A stretch of 64,000 bases of DNA from Pelomonas caseinilytica. Lineage in GTDB: Bacteria; Pseudomonadota; Gammaproteobacteria; Burkholderiales; Burkholderiaceae_C. How positions within the stretch are numbered: position 1 is the first letter of the stretch; each line of letters opens with the position of its first letter. The translations under genes were made by a program, and so were the position numbers. Shown here in pieces: positions 55,479 through 64,000 of the stretch. The stretch lies in the NCBI RefSeq assembly GCF_021353235.1, contig NZ_JAJTWT010000008.1, forward strand, positions 1-64,000, written 5' to 3'. A model generated the notes under the pieces. The model saw only the letters and a list, made by a program, of their open reading frames with translations. It ran no database searches and was not told the origin of the DNA.

Positions 55479-56375
55479 TCAGCCCTCGCCAGGCTGCAGC
55501 CAGAGTTCCCGCCGTTGCAGCGGTGTCTGGGGCGGCAGCAGCGGGTTGCTCAGGCGCAGCACGCGGTCCCGCGAGACGGGGTGGGCTTTCAACAAGGGGC
55601 CGTAGTGCTCGCGGTGCAGGCGCTGCAGGCTGCCGTCGGCGACGGCGGCTTCCAGGCCTGTCTTCAACTCGGCGGCGAGGTCGGGCCGCGCGGGGCTCAC
55701 GAAGAGATAGGCCGCCGTGGGGTAGTGCAGCATCAGGTTGGGGGCGATGGCCAGGGCCGGATGGCGGTCGCCCGCCATCTCCGCGTCGATCTCCAGGATG
55801 GACCGCGGGAAGTAGTCGACACGCCCCGCGGCCAGCATGCGGAACAGCGCCTCGTAGCCGCTGCTCGTGCCCACCTGCAGGCCGTTGGCGCGCAGGATGG
55901 TGGTGTCGGGCCAGTCGTGGCCCTGGCCGGCCAGGCGCTGGGCCAGGGCTTGCAGGGTGTGCACCTCGCGCCATTGCGGCAGTTCGCTGCGGCGCACCAG
56001 CAGCAGCCGCCAGCCCATCAGGCCGCGGTCGATGGGAATGCGCACCGGCAGCAGGCCCGAGGCCTCGCGCTGGCGGTCGGTCACGGTCCACATCAGGTCG
56101 ACGGGGCTGTGGCCGGTGGCCAGCTCGATGAGGGTGCGGCCCTGGGCCATGTCCAGGTCGACGGGTTGGATCTCCAGCCGGCTACCGGCTCGGTTGAGCG
56201 CCAGCTCCACCACGCGGCGCACGTAGTGGAGCTGCGGGTCGGGCATGCTGACGTGGCGCGGCAGCCGCACCGGCTCGCCCGGCTGGGCGGCCAGCGGCCT
56301 GCCCACCAGCAGCAGCGGCAGGGCCAGCAGCGGCCGGCGGCGCAGAGGCGGCCGTTTGGAAATCGTTGTCATCAC
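55479..56375 (-). CDS. periplasmic solute-binding-like protein (SBP_bac_3 type)
   Basis: 298 residues with a signal peptide (basic start, then LLALPLLLVGRPLAA). The mature part resembles extracellular solute-binding family 3: LRANGLQVGTSSGYEALFRMLAAGRVDYFPRSILEI and VSPARPDLAAELKTGLEAAVADGSLQRL. Similar single proteins occur without transport genes in Burkholderiales. It begins 66 bp after the amylase gene on the same strand and could be on the end of the mal transcript. Ligand unknown. Confidence 0.75.
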   Translation of the reverse strand: MMTTISKRPPLRRRPLLALPLLLVGRPLAAQPGEPVRLPRHVSMPDPQLHYVRRVVELALNRAGSRLEIQPVDLDMAQGRTLIELATGHSPVDLMWTVTDRQREASGLLPVRIPIDRGLMGWRLLLVRRSELPQWREVHTLQALAQRLAGQGHDWPDTTILRANGLQVGTSSGYEALFRMLAAGRVDYFPRSILEIDAEMAGDRHPALAIAPNLMLHYPTAAYLFVSPARPDLAAELKTGLEAAVADGSLQRLHREHYGPLLKAHPVSRDRVLRLSNPLLPPQTPLQRRELWLQPGEG

Positions 56376-56441
56376 CCCGCATCATGACGCCGGCAGCACC
56401 GGCAGGGCGCTGGCGTCAACCCCAAGCGGGCCGCGCAGCAC

Positions 56442-58826
56442 TCAGGGGGTGAGGAGGACTCGGCCGAACAGCGGCGATACCGTGAGCAGGACTTCGCCAT
56501 CCTGCACCGCCACGGCGGGCCCGCCGAGGGCGTCGAGCAGGCGCTCGGCAGGCATGGGCAGGGCGAACTTCACGGTGCGCGCCTGAGGGCTGTTGTTGGT
56601 GGCGGTGATGGCCCAGCGATCGCCGTCCTGGCGTGCCAGCACCACGACGTGGTCGTCGACGTGCAGGGGCGGCCCGAGGCGGCCATGCCGCAGCATGGGC
56701 TGGTCATGACGCAAGCGGGTCAGGCGCTTGAAGTCGGCAAGCAGGGCGGCGTCGGGCTGGCCGCCTTCGTCGGCCCAGGGGTAGGGCGCGCGGTTGAAGG
56801 GGTCCTCCCCGCCGCCCAGGCCGACTTCGTCGCCGTAATAGATGGCGGGTGCGCCGGGGTAGGTCATCTGGAAGAAGACGGCCAGGCGCAGGCGCTGCTT
56901 GGCGAGGGCCAGGTCACGGTCCTCGCCCAGGTGGTGCAGGGCGCGTGGCTGGTCGTGGGTCGAGAGCAGGTTCATCAGCGCCGAGAAGGCCTGGGGCGGG
57001 TAGGCCTCGCGCATCAACTCGAGGTTGGCGGCCATCGTCCGGCCCGATTTGCCGGCCGCGTAGTCCAGCACCGCGTTGCGGAAGATGTAGTTCATCGTGC
57101 TGTCGAACATGTCGCCGAGGAAGTACTTGCTGGCGTCGAACCAGGTCTCGGCGATGGTCAGTGCGTCGGGCTTGGTGGCCTTCACGACCTGGCGCCACTC
57201 GCGCCAGAAGTCGTCGGGCACCCAGGGCGCCACGTCCATGCGCCAGCCGGAGGCGCCGCGGTCCAGCCAGAGCCGCGTGACCGAGTCCTCGTCACGGTAG
57301 GCATAGGCACGGAAGGACGGGCTGGCCTTGTCGATCTCGGGCAGGTCGCTCACGCCGACCCAGCCCTGGTACTGCTTGTCCGGGTCTTTCTCGTCCGGCT
57401 TGAACTTGAACCAGCCGTAGTACGGCGAGGCGGGGTTGATCTTGCCGCCATCGAAGGCGCCGCCCGAGGGGTAGTTGCCGAAACGGTTGAAGTAGGGCGA
57501 GTCCGCGCCGACGTGGTTGAGCGAGGTGTCGGGAATGACGCGGATGCCGCGCTTGGCGGCCTCGGCGCACAGGCGTGCGAAATCGTCGTTGGTGCCGAAG
57601 GCCGGGTCGATCTGCTTGTAGTCCGCGGTGTCGTACTTGTGGTTGCTGGGCGCGCGGAAGATGGGCGTCATGTAGATCGCATTGACGCCCAGGCTCCGGA
57701 TGTAGTCGAGTTTGTCGATGAGGCCCGCGAGGTCGCCACCGAAGAAGTCGTTGTTGTAGACGGCGTCCGAGCCGTCGCCCTTCTGTCCAGGTCCGGCGGG
57801 CTTGAAGGGCTTCTCGTTCCAGCGGGCATGGCGTTCGACGTCGTGGTCCTGGTAGCGGTCCTGGAGCCGCCCGCCGCCCGGGCGCGGGTCGTTGGACTTG
57901 TCGCCATTGCGGAAGCGCTCGGGGAAGACGTAGTAGTAGACGACGTCGCGCGCCCAGTCCGGCACCTGGAAGTCCGGTGCGTGGATGGTCTGGCGGTAGC
58001 GGCGGATGCGTCGGGCATCAGCCGGCAGGCGCTCGACGGTGGCCGGGCCCATCGAGCCCTTCTCGCGGGTCCAGTAGATGGCGTCGGTGTTGTTCTGAAG
58101 GGCGTAGCGGCCCTCGGCCGTTTCCAGCTCGAACCAGTAGCCGTAGATCCCCACCTCGGCGAAGCGGTAGCGCGCCGAGAAGCCCACGCCCAGGCCGCGC
58201 GAATGCGGCGTCATGTCGATGCGGGCCAGGGGTTCGTAGTCGAGCTGCTCCTGGTTGCCGCTCATGCGGCGGCGCTCGATGACCAGGGTGGCGCGCTTCA
58301 GGCCGGGCACGTCGTTGCCGATGCTGAAGCTGATCTCGCTGCCGGCCGGCTGGGCGCCGAACGGTGTCTTGAACTCGTCGTTGCGTGAGTCGAAGTGGGT
58401 GGTCAGGGCTGCGCGGTCGGTGAGGGGCCGGGCCGGCGTCGGCTTGAAGGTCTGCGGGCCGACGGCCAGGCGTGCGCTGCCGTCGGTGGCCAGGCTCAGG
58501 CGCAGGGTGTGCTTGCCATGGAAGTCGCGCGTCAGGTTGCCGGCCGCGCCGCGCTCGGGCTGGCCCTGGGCGCCGCCGCCGAAGGTGAGGCGCGGCGTCC
58601 AGTCCTCGTCGGCGATCTTGAAGGCCTGAGGGCCCTTCGCCTCGAGGTTGAGGTAGTAGGCGTCGCAGCGGTACTCGAAGGTCTGGCCGTTCTGGGCCGC
58701 CCAGTTGTTGAGGTTGCCGCGCAAGTAGAGCACGGCGTCGCCGAGCGGGGCCGGCTTGCACTCGGCGGCCCGGGCCGCCGGCGCGAGCGAAAGCAGCGCT
58801 GCACACAGCGCGAGGGTCTTGAACAT
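56442..58826 (-). CDS. secreted GH13 alpha-amylase / cyclomaltodextrinase-like
   Basis: 794 residues. Signal peptide ending APAARA; N-terminal module (about 25-130, YLRGNLNNWAA, like the domain before many pullulanase-type enzymes), a second beta domain, then the GH13 barrel. Region I is DTSLNH; the catalytic nucleophile is Asp531 in GWRMDVAPW, the acid is Glu560 in AETWFD, and the third is Asp625 in STHDQP. A C-terminal beta domain ends the protein. It should hydrolyse alpha-1,4-glucans in the periplasm or outside and feed the MalEFGK importer. Distal to malG by 5 bp. The ATG at 58826 is chosen over a longer frame that runs through malG. Confidence 0.93.
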   Translation of the reverse strand: MFKTLALCAALLSLAPAARAAECKPAPLGDAVLYLRGNLNNWAAQNGQTFEYRCDAYYLNLEAKGPQAFKIADEDWTPRLTFGGGAQGQPERGAAGNLTRDFHGKHTLRLSLATDGSARLAVGPQTFKPTPARPLTDRAALTTHFDSRNDEFKTPFGAQPAGSEISFSIGNDVPGLKRATLVIERRRMSGNQEQLDYEPLARIDMTPHSRGLGVGFSARYRFAEVGIYGYWFELETAEGRYALQNNTDAIYWTREKGSMGPATVERLPADARRIRRYRQTIHAPDFQVPDWARDVVYYYVFPERFRNGDKSNDPRPGGGRLQDRYQDHDVERHARWNEKPFKPAGPGQKGDGSDAVYNNDFFGGDLAGLIDKLDYIRSLGVNAIYMTPIFRAPSNHKYDTADYKQIDPAFGTNDDFARLCAEAAKRGIRVIPDTSLNHVGADSPYFNRFGNYPSGGAFDGGKINPASPYYGWFKFKPDEKDPDKQYQGWVGVSDLPEIDKASPSFRAYAYRDEDSVTRLWLDRGASGWRMDVAPWVPDDFWREWRQVVKATKPDALTIAETWFDASKYFLGDMFDSTMNYIFRNAVLDYAAGKSGRTMAANLELMREAYPPQAFSALMNLLSTHDQPRALHHLGEDRDLALAKQRLRLAVFFQMTYPGAPAIYYGDEVGLGGGEDPFNRAPYPWADEGGQPDAALLADFKRLTRLRHDQPMLRHGRLGPPLHVDDHVVVLARQDGDRWAITATNNSPQARTVKFALPMPAERLLDALGGPAVAVQDGEVLLTVSPLFGRVLLTP

Positions 58827-58831
58827 GGAGA

Positions 58832-59722
58832 TCAGCCCTTGACGCCGCCGGCCGTGAGCCCGGAGACGATCCAGCGCTGGGCAAGCAGGAAGACCGCCGT
58901 GATCGGCAGGCCCGAGAGCACGGCCGCGGCTGCGAAGTCGCCCCAGAGAAAGCGCTGGTCGTGCAGGAAATACTTCGACCCCACGGCCAGCGTCAGGTTG
59001 CCCTCCTCGCGCAGCAGGACGGAGGCCACCGGGTACTCGATGATGGTGCCGATGAAGGCCAGCACGAAGACCACCATCAGGATGGGCACGGCCATGGGCA
59101 GCAGCACGCGCGAGAAGGCCTGCCAGTGCGTGGCGCCGTCGACCTTGGCGTTCTCCTCGATCTCGACCGGGATGGTTTCGAAGTAGCCCTTGATGGTCCA
59201 CACGTGCGTCGCGATGCCGCCGAGGTAGGCCAGCACGAGGCCGGCGTGCGTCTCGACGCCCAGCGCCGGCACGTAGGTGCCGATGGTCTCGAAGATCGCA
59301 AAGATGGCCACCAGCGCCAGCACGGGCGGGAACATCTGCAGCAGCAGCATGCCGTTGAGCACGGGCTTGCTGAAGCGGAACTTGAGCCGCGCGAAGGCGT
59401 AGGCCGCCGTCGTGGAGATGGCCACGATGAGGAAGGCCGAGGCGGTGGCGATCTTGATGGAATTCCAGAGCCAGGTGAGCACGGGGAAGGGCGGCTGCAC
59501 GAGGCTGCCGTCGGCGGCCTGGTAGGGGATGCCGAGGGCCAGCTTCCAGTGCTCCAGGCTGATCTCGGCCGGGATCAGGCTGCCGGTGGCGAAGTTGCCT
59601 GGCCGCAGCGAGATGGACACGACCGCCAGCAGCGGGAAGAGGGTGACGGCGATGAAGATCCACATCACGGCGTGGGCCGCGAAGGAGCGCCAGCGGGCTT
59701 GCTTGCCGAGGACGATGGCCAT
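58832..59722 (-). CDS. malG: maltose/maltodextrin ABC transporter permease MalG
   Basis: Inner-membrane permease of 296 residues with six predicted helices. The EAA loop that docks on MalK reads [25 protein letters not shown]. Pairs with MalF. It is separated from malF by 101 bp containing a palindromic repeat, unlike the overlapping junctions elsewhere in the operon. Confidence 0.93.
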   Translation of the reverse strand: MAIVLGKQARWRSFAAHAVMWIFIAVTLFPLLAVVSISLRPGNFATGSLIPAEISLEHWKLALGIPYQAADGSLVQPPFPVLTWLWNSIKIATASAFLIVAISTTAAYAFARLKFRFSKPVLNGMLLLQMFPPVLALVAIFAIFETIGTYVPALGVETHAGLVLAYLGGIATHVWTIKGYFETIPVEIEENAKVDGATHWQAFSRVLLPMAVPILMVVFVLAFIGTIIEYPVASVLLREEGNLTLAVGSKYFLHDQRFLWGDFAAAAVLSGLPITAVFLLAQRWIVSGLTAGGVKG

Positions 59723-59743
59723 TCAGGAACTCCCAAAGACATT

Positions 59744-59820
59744 GGCCACAGAGGCACAGAGACACAGAGAAGGACAAAGGAATTTCCCCTGTGCCTCTGT
59801 GCCTCTGTGGCTGTGTTCGG
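59744..59820. repeat. CCACAGAG/CTCTGTGG palindromic repeat, copy 1
   Basis: Imperfect inverted repeat filling the malF-malG gap. Left arm is built of GGCCACAGAGGCACAGAG and ACACAGAG units; right arm reads GTGCCTCTGTGCCTCTGTGG then CTGTG. Copy 2 at 62549-62637 has the same orientation and near-identical arms. Repeats of this type are widespread in Burkholderiales intergenic DNA, to my knowledge. Confidence 0.85.
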
Positions 59821-59823
59821 TTT

Positions 59824-61407
59824 TCATTTCTGCGCCTTCGCCGACAACCGCAGATTGATCAACGACAGCGCCGCGACGAGGAAGAAGATCAGCGTCGAGA
59901 TCGCCGCAGCCAGGCCGAAGTCCGAGCCGGAGTCGCGGAAGGCGATGCGGTAGGTGTAGCTGACCAGGATGTCGGTCTGGCCCGCCGGCAGCTTGGTGGA
60001 GAGGAAGTCCGGCCGGCCGTCGGTGAGCAGGGCGATCAGCACGAAGTTGTTGAAGTTGAAGGCGAAGGCGCTGACCAGCAGCGGGGCCAGCGGCTTGATG
60101 ATCAGCGGCGCGGTGATGCGCAGGAAGTTCGTGGCCGGGCTCGCGCCGGCCAGGGCCGAGGCCTCGTACAGGTCGGCGGGGATGGCCTTGAGCAGGCCTG
60201 AGCACAGGATCATCACATAGGGATAACCCAGCCAGACGTTGACGATGAGGAGCATGGCCTTGGCCAGCAGCGGGTCGGCGAACCAGGCGGGCTTCACGCC
60301 GAAGAGGGCGTCCAGGATGGCGTTGATCTCGCCGAAGTTCTGGTTGAACAGGCCCTTGAACACGAGGATGGAGATGAAGCCCGGCACCGCATACGGCAGG
60401 AAGAGCAGGGTGCGGTAGGTGGTGCGGAACCGCATGCCCTCCCAGTTCAGCATCACCGCGAAGAGCATGCCGATGGCGGTGGAGAAGACGACGGTCAGCG
60501 CGGAGAACACCACCGTCCAGCTGAAGATGGACAGGAAGGGGCCGCGGAACTCGTCGTCGAAGAGCATGCGGGCGTAGTTGCCCACGCCGATGAAGGCCTT
60601 GAAGCCGGGCTGCAGCGTTTCGCCGGTGGCCGTCTGGAAGAAACCGGTGTCGCGGTTGGGCTTGAAGACCGCGCCGTCGGCGGTGCGCGTCAGGCTGCCG
60701 TCGCCGTGGGCCGTCCATTGCGGCTTGACCGGTCCGAATTCGCGCAGGCCGAGATAGTGCAGCTCGGTCTTGTCGGGCAGGACGAGCACGAGTTGCGACA
60801 GCGCCTCGCGGTGCTGGATCAGCTCGGGCAGGGACAGCGCCGCCCCGCCGGGCCTGGTGGCTGCATCGGCCGGCGTGGCTTCGACCCGCAGCGGCTTGCC
60901 GGCGCGCAGCGCCAGGGGCGGCGACACCCATCGCGGAGCGGTCTCGCCCTCGGCACGCAGCACGAGCCGGTATTCGGCGCCGCTGGCGTGCAGGCTGTAG
61001 GCCAGCACCTGGTCTTCGACGGCGTCGTGCTGTTCCAGCAGGTATTCGCGCACACGCGCCTCGCTGAGCAGGTGGGTGCTGGAGTAGTTCGTGAAGCCGA
61101 TCTGCGCCGTGTAGACCAGCGGGAAGGCGATGAACACCAGCATGCCCGCCACGCCCGGGAAGAGGTAGCGCCAGGCGAAGCCGCCTCGGCTCAGGTAGAC
61201 GTAGAAGCCCGCCGTGAAGAGGACCAGCAGCCCGGCCGCCCAGGCCGCCTGGCCCGTGGCATAGACGACGAAGACGAGGTAAAGGGCCGCCAGCATGGCC
61301 ACGATGGCGGCGGGCCAGTGCAGCCAGCGGGCCAGCTTCTCGGCCGGCGTGGGAGGCCGCGTCGTGTAGCTGCCCTGGCCCAGGGAGGAGGAAGTGGCGG
61401 CGTTCAT
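59824..61407 (-). CDS. malF: maltose/maltodextrin ABC transporter permease MalF
   Basis: 527 residues, long like E. coli MalF. Two or three N-terminal helices, a large periplasmic P2-like loop (about residues 105-270), then a core permease with the EAA loop EASALAGASPATNFLRITAPL. Start at 61407 overlaps the malE stop (ATGA, 61404-61407). The longer open frame upstream is inside malE. Confidence 0.93.
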   Translation of the reverse strand: MNAATSSSLGQGSYTTRPPTPAEKLARWLHWPAAIVAMLAALYLVFVVYATGQAAWAAGLLVLFTAGFYVYLSRGGFAWRYLFPGVAGMLVFIAFPLVYTAQIGFTNYSSTHLLSEARVREYLLEQHDAVEDQVLAYSLHASGAEYRLVLRAEGETAPRWVSPPLALRAGKPLRVEATPADAATRPGGAALSLPELIQHREALSQLVLVLPDKTELHYLGLREFGPVKPQWTAHGDGSLTRTADGAVFKPNRDTGFFQTATGETLQPGFKAFIGVGNYARMLFDDEFRGPFLSIFSWTVVFSALTVVFSTAIGMLFAVMLNWEGMRFRTTYRTLLFLPYAVPGFISILVFKGLFNQNFGEINAILDALFGVKPAWFADPLLAKAMLLIVNVWLGYPYVMILCSGLLKAIPADLYEASALAGASPATNFLRITAPLIIKPLAPLLVSAFAFNFNNFVLIALLTDGRPDFLSTKLPAGQTDILVSYTYRIAFRDSGSDFGLAAAISTLIFFLVAALSLINLRLSAKAQK

Positions 61408-62644
61408 TTGTTCAGCAGCATCCGCGCGGCGGCGCCGTCGAGGGCGTCCTTGGGGCTTTGCAGTCCGTTGGTGATGGCTTCCAGCGCCGCGTCCATCGCG
61501 GTCCAGAAGCGCCCCACCTCGGGGATGTTGGGAATGGGGGCGCCGTTGCGGGCGTTGGTCATGCTGGCCGCGATCAGCGGATTGACCGACAGCTCGGCAT
61601 AGAAGGCCTTGTTGGCCGGCACGCCGATGGGGACGTCGGCGTCCAGCACCTTCAGCGCCTCTGGGCGCATCAGGTGGTTCTCGATGAACTCCTTGGCGAT
61701 GTCCTTGTTGTGGCTGGGCGCGGAGATCATGCAGCCCAGCACGCCGACGAAGCTCTTGCTCGGCTTGCCCGGGATGACGGCGGGAATGGGGCCGACGCCG
61801 ATGTCGACCTTGGCCTTGCGCGCGTTGTCCCAGGCCCAGGGGCCGGAGATCATCATCGCGATCTCGCCGCGGGCGAATGCGGATTCCATCTCGGCGTAGT
61901 TGGCGCCCTTGGGCATGTGGCCGTCGCGGATCAGGCGGTCCAGCATGCGCGCGGCCTGCACCGCCCCGGGGGTGTTGACGCCCACCTGGCGCGGGTCGAA
62001 ATCGCCTTGCGCGTCGCGGCCGAAGATCTCGCCGCCGGCGCCTGCCAGCATGGGCCAGGTGAAGAAGCTCTTGTTGTAGTGCCAGAGGATGGCGTGCCGG
62101 CCCTGGGCCTGCAGTTGCTTGTCGAGCGCGATGACCTCGTCCCAGGTGGCGGGCGGCTGCTTGACGAGGGCCTTGTTGTAGATGAGCGCCGTCGTCTCGA
62201 TGGCGATGGGGTAGCCCCAGATGCGCCCCCGATAGGTCATGGCCGTCCAGGCCTGGTCTTCGACCTCGGCCTTGAGCCGGGCCGACGGCCGCAGCGGCGT
62301 CAGCAGGCCGGCCTTGGCCCACTCGCCGACCCGGTCATGCGGCCAGCAGAAGATGTCCGGCCCCTTGCCGGCGCCCGCGGCCTGCTGGAACTTGTCGGTG
62401 GCATCCACCGGGTGCTCCACCACCACCTTGACGCCGGAGGCCTTTTCGAAGGCGTCGCCCACCTTCTGCAGGCCGTTGTAGGCCTTGTCGCCGTTGATCC
62501 AGACCAACAGCCGGGGAGTGGGCTCTGCCTGGGCCGGCTGCAGGAATGCGCCACAGAGGCACAGAGCCACAGAGGTGCTCAGGCGCTTGAAAAGGCCTGC
62601 TTTCTCTGTGTCTCCGTGTCTCTGTGGCTGTGTTTGGAATTTCT

Positions 62645-62648
<4 letters not shown>
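61404..62648 (-). CDS. malE: maltose/maltodextrin-binding protein MalE
   Basis: Periplasmic binding protein of 414 residues (SBP_bac_1), beginning mature sequence EPTPRLLVWINGDKAYNGL as in E. coli MalE; WPHDRVGEWAKAGLLTPL, YPIAIETTALIYNK and MISGPWAWDN are also conserved. The signal peptide is odd: residues 4-34 (QTQPQRHGDTEK through STSVALCLCG) are encoded by the CCACAGAG repeat copy at 62549-62637, with predicted cleavage after QPAQA at residue 41. No other in-frame start could give a signal. GGAG precedes the ATG at 62648, which overlaps the malK stop (ATGA). Confidence 0.93.
62549..62637. repeat. CCACAGAG/CTCTGTGG palindromic repeat, copy 2, inside malE
   Basis: Same family and orientation as copy 1 (59744-59820). 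Read on the minus strand, the first arm (AACACAGCCACAGAG shared exactly) encodes the charged n-region of the MalE signal and the second arm (GCTCTGTGCCTCTGTGG shared in most positions) encodes its hydrophobic core VALCLCG. Confidence 0.85.
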
Positions 62649-63766
<1,118 letters not shown>

Positions 63767-63849
63767 TTGTCGCCTTTCTGTCGCCAGCCGCCGCGCGGCC
63801 TGGCCTGTCTCGTTGCTCGACGCCGAAATACCCGTGTTTCGACCGCCTG

Positions 63850-63864
63850 TGTAGACAATATACA
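63850..63864. promoter_or_regulatory. palindrome over the malK -10 element
   Basis: TGTAGACAATATACA: arms TGTA and TACA with a seven-base centre, covering the -10 box. A possible repressor site; it differs from the TGTAG-N5-CTACA class in one half. Confidence 0.45.
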
Positions 63865-63885
63865 GCTCTGATGCGCTGGCAACAA
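63857..63885 (-). promoter_or_regulatory. malK promoter
   Basis: On the minus strand TTGTTG (63885-63880), 17-bp spacer, TATATT (63862-63857). Good sigma-70 match in a GC-rich genome. Start of transcription is expected near 63850, about 85 bp before malK. Confidence 0.6.
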
Positions 63886-63911
63886 CAGAGTAGACCCGCT
63901 GAAATCTTCTC

Positions 63912-63936
63912 TAAACCATTGTGGATCAATGGTTTA
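63912..63936. promoter_or_regulatory. 10-bp perfect inverted repeat upstream of malK promoter
   Basis: TAAACCATTG (63912-63921) and CAATGGTTTA (63927-63936), five-base spacer, about 30 bp upstream of the malK -35. Strong AT-rich dyad; likely binding site of a dimeric regulator other than the RpiR type. Confidence 0.6.
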
Positions 63937-63959
63937 CCGTGCGGTTCGGGTTTTCCCGA

Positions 63960-63974
63960 TGTAGTCAAACTACA
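63960..63974. promoter_or_regulatory. HexR/RpiR-like operator D
   Basis: TGTAGTCAAACTACA: the best palindrome of the set, with six-base exact arms TGTAGT and ACTACA. It lies about 110 bp upstream of the inferred malK transcription start and 194 bp upstream of the GTG. Confidence 0.65.
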
Positions 63975-64000
63975 CAACCGCTCGGACCTACCCGATACTT

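Larger units (their letters stand above)
63767..64000. other. malK upstream control region, 234 bp
   Basis: No gene seen. It contains a promoter and three palindromes listed separately. The HexR-like site at the far end may serve a divergent gene beyond the window. Confidence 0.7.

Noticed and set aside
56442-59777. Long open frame joining the amylase to sequence across malG
   Set aside because: The part beyond 58826 is the antisense-frame shadow of malG and the repeat; the true amylase start has a signal peptide at 58826.
59529-59858. Small open frames with LCLCASVA or HRGTE words over repeat copy 1
   Set aside because: These peptides come from reading the CCACAGAG repeat in different frames; no ribosome site or domain supports them. 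Only the malE case is part of a real gene.

Overview
The window is GC-rich DNA (roughly 70 percent) from a betaproteobacterium. Gene order and content point to the Burkholderiales, probably the Roseateles/Rubrivivax/Leptothrix neighbourhood. The main evidence is ygfZ-DUF4936, mltG-tmk-holB-pilZ-tatD, uvrC divergent from earP, an elongation factor P with arginine 32 next to its rhamnosyltransferase EarP, and a glucokinase fused to an RpiR regulator. No phage, insertion sequence, plasmid or CRISPR signature was seen.

Layout. 0-6.9 kb: a Gly/Cys-rich protein, a chemotaxis receptor, an iron-type alcohol dehydrogenase, an HSL-type esterase coupled to a thioesterase-acetyltransferase fusion, and DUF4936/YgfZ. 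6.9-11.8 kb: mltG-tmk-holB-pilZ-tatD-ankyrin protein, an overlapping housekeeping run. 11.8-19.5 kb: efp and earP, uvrC, a TonB-C-like lipoprotein, pgsA, HU, tRNA-Val, ppiD, tRNA-His. 19.5-30.9 kb is more accessory: an unrecognised 1428-residue protein, an Lrp regulator divergent from a cysteine desulfurase/ETHE1-like/rhodanese triple fusion, a MarR regulator with a palindromic operator, a four-EF-hand protein, an FAD oxidoreductase and an MFS exporter. 30.8-41 kb: aminopeptidase P, nitronate monooxygenase, the kynurenine operon kynB-kynU-kynA, an orphan LivK-type binding protein, and a LysR regulator divergent from glutaryl-CoA dehydrogenase. 41-46.6 kb: glutaminyl cyclase and a macA-macB-outer-membrane-factor efflux operon.

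46.7-64 kb reads as one alpha-glucan uptake and catabolism locus. It holds the glucokinase-RpiR fusion, a second glucokinase, a large TonB-dependent receptor, an S9 peptidase, a secreted GH13 amylase, and malK-malE-malF-malG. Four 15-bp palindromes of form TGTAG-N5-CTACA (one with a mismatch) lie only in the intergenic regions of these units. At the receptor promoter the palindrome sits between plausible -35 and -10 elements. This suggests one RpiR/HexR-type regulon, with the fused regulator as the obvious candidate.

The second notable observation is a Burkholderiales-type CCACAGAG/CTCTGTGG palindromic repeat present twice in the mal operon. One copy separates malF from malG. The other lies inside malE and encodes about residues 4-34, most of the signal peptide.

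All calls are by reading the sequence. No database search was run.
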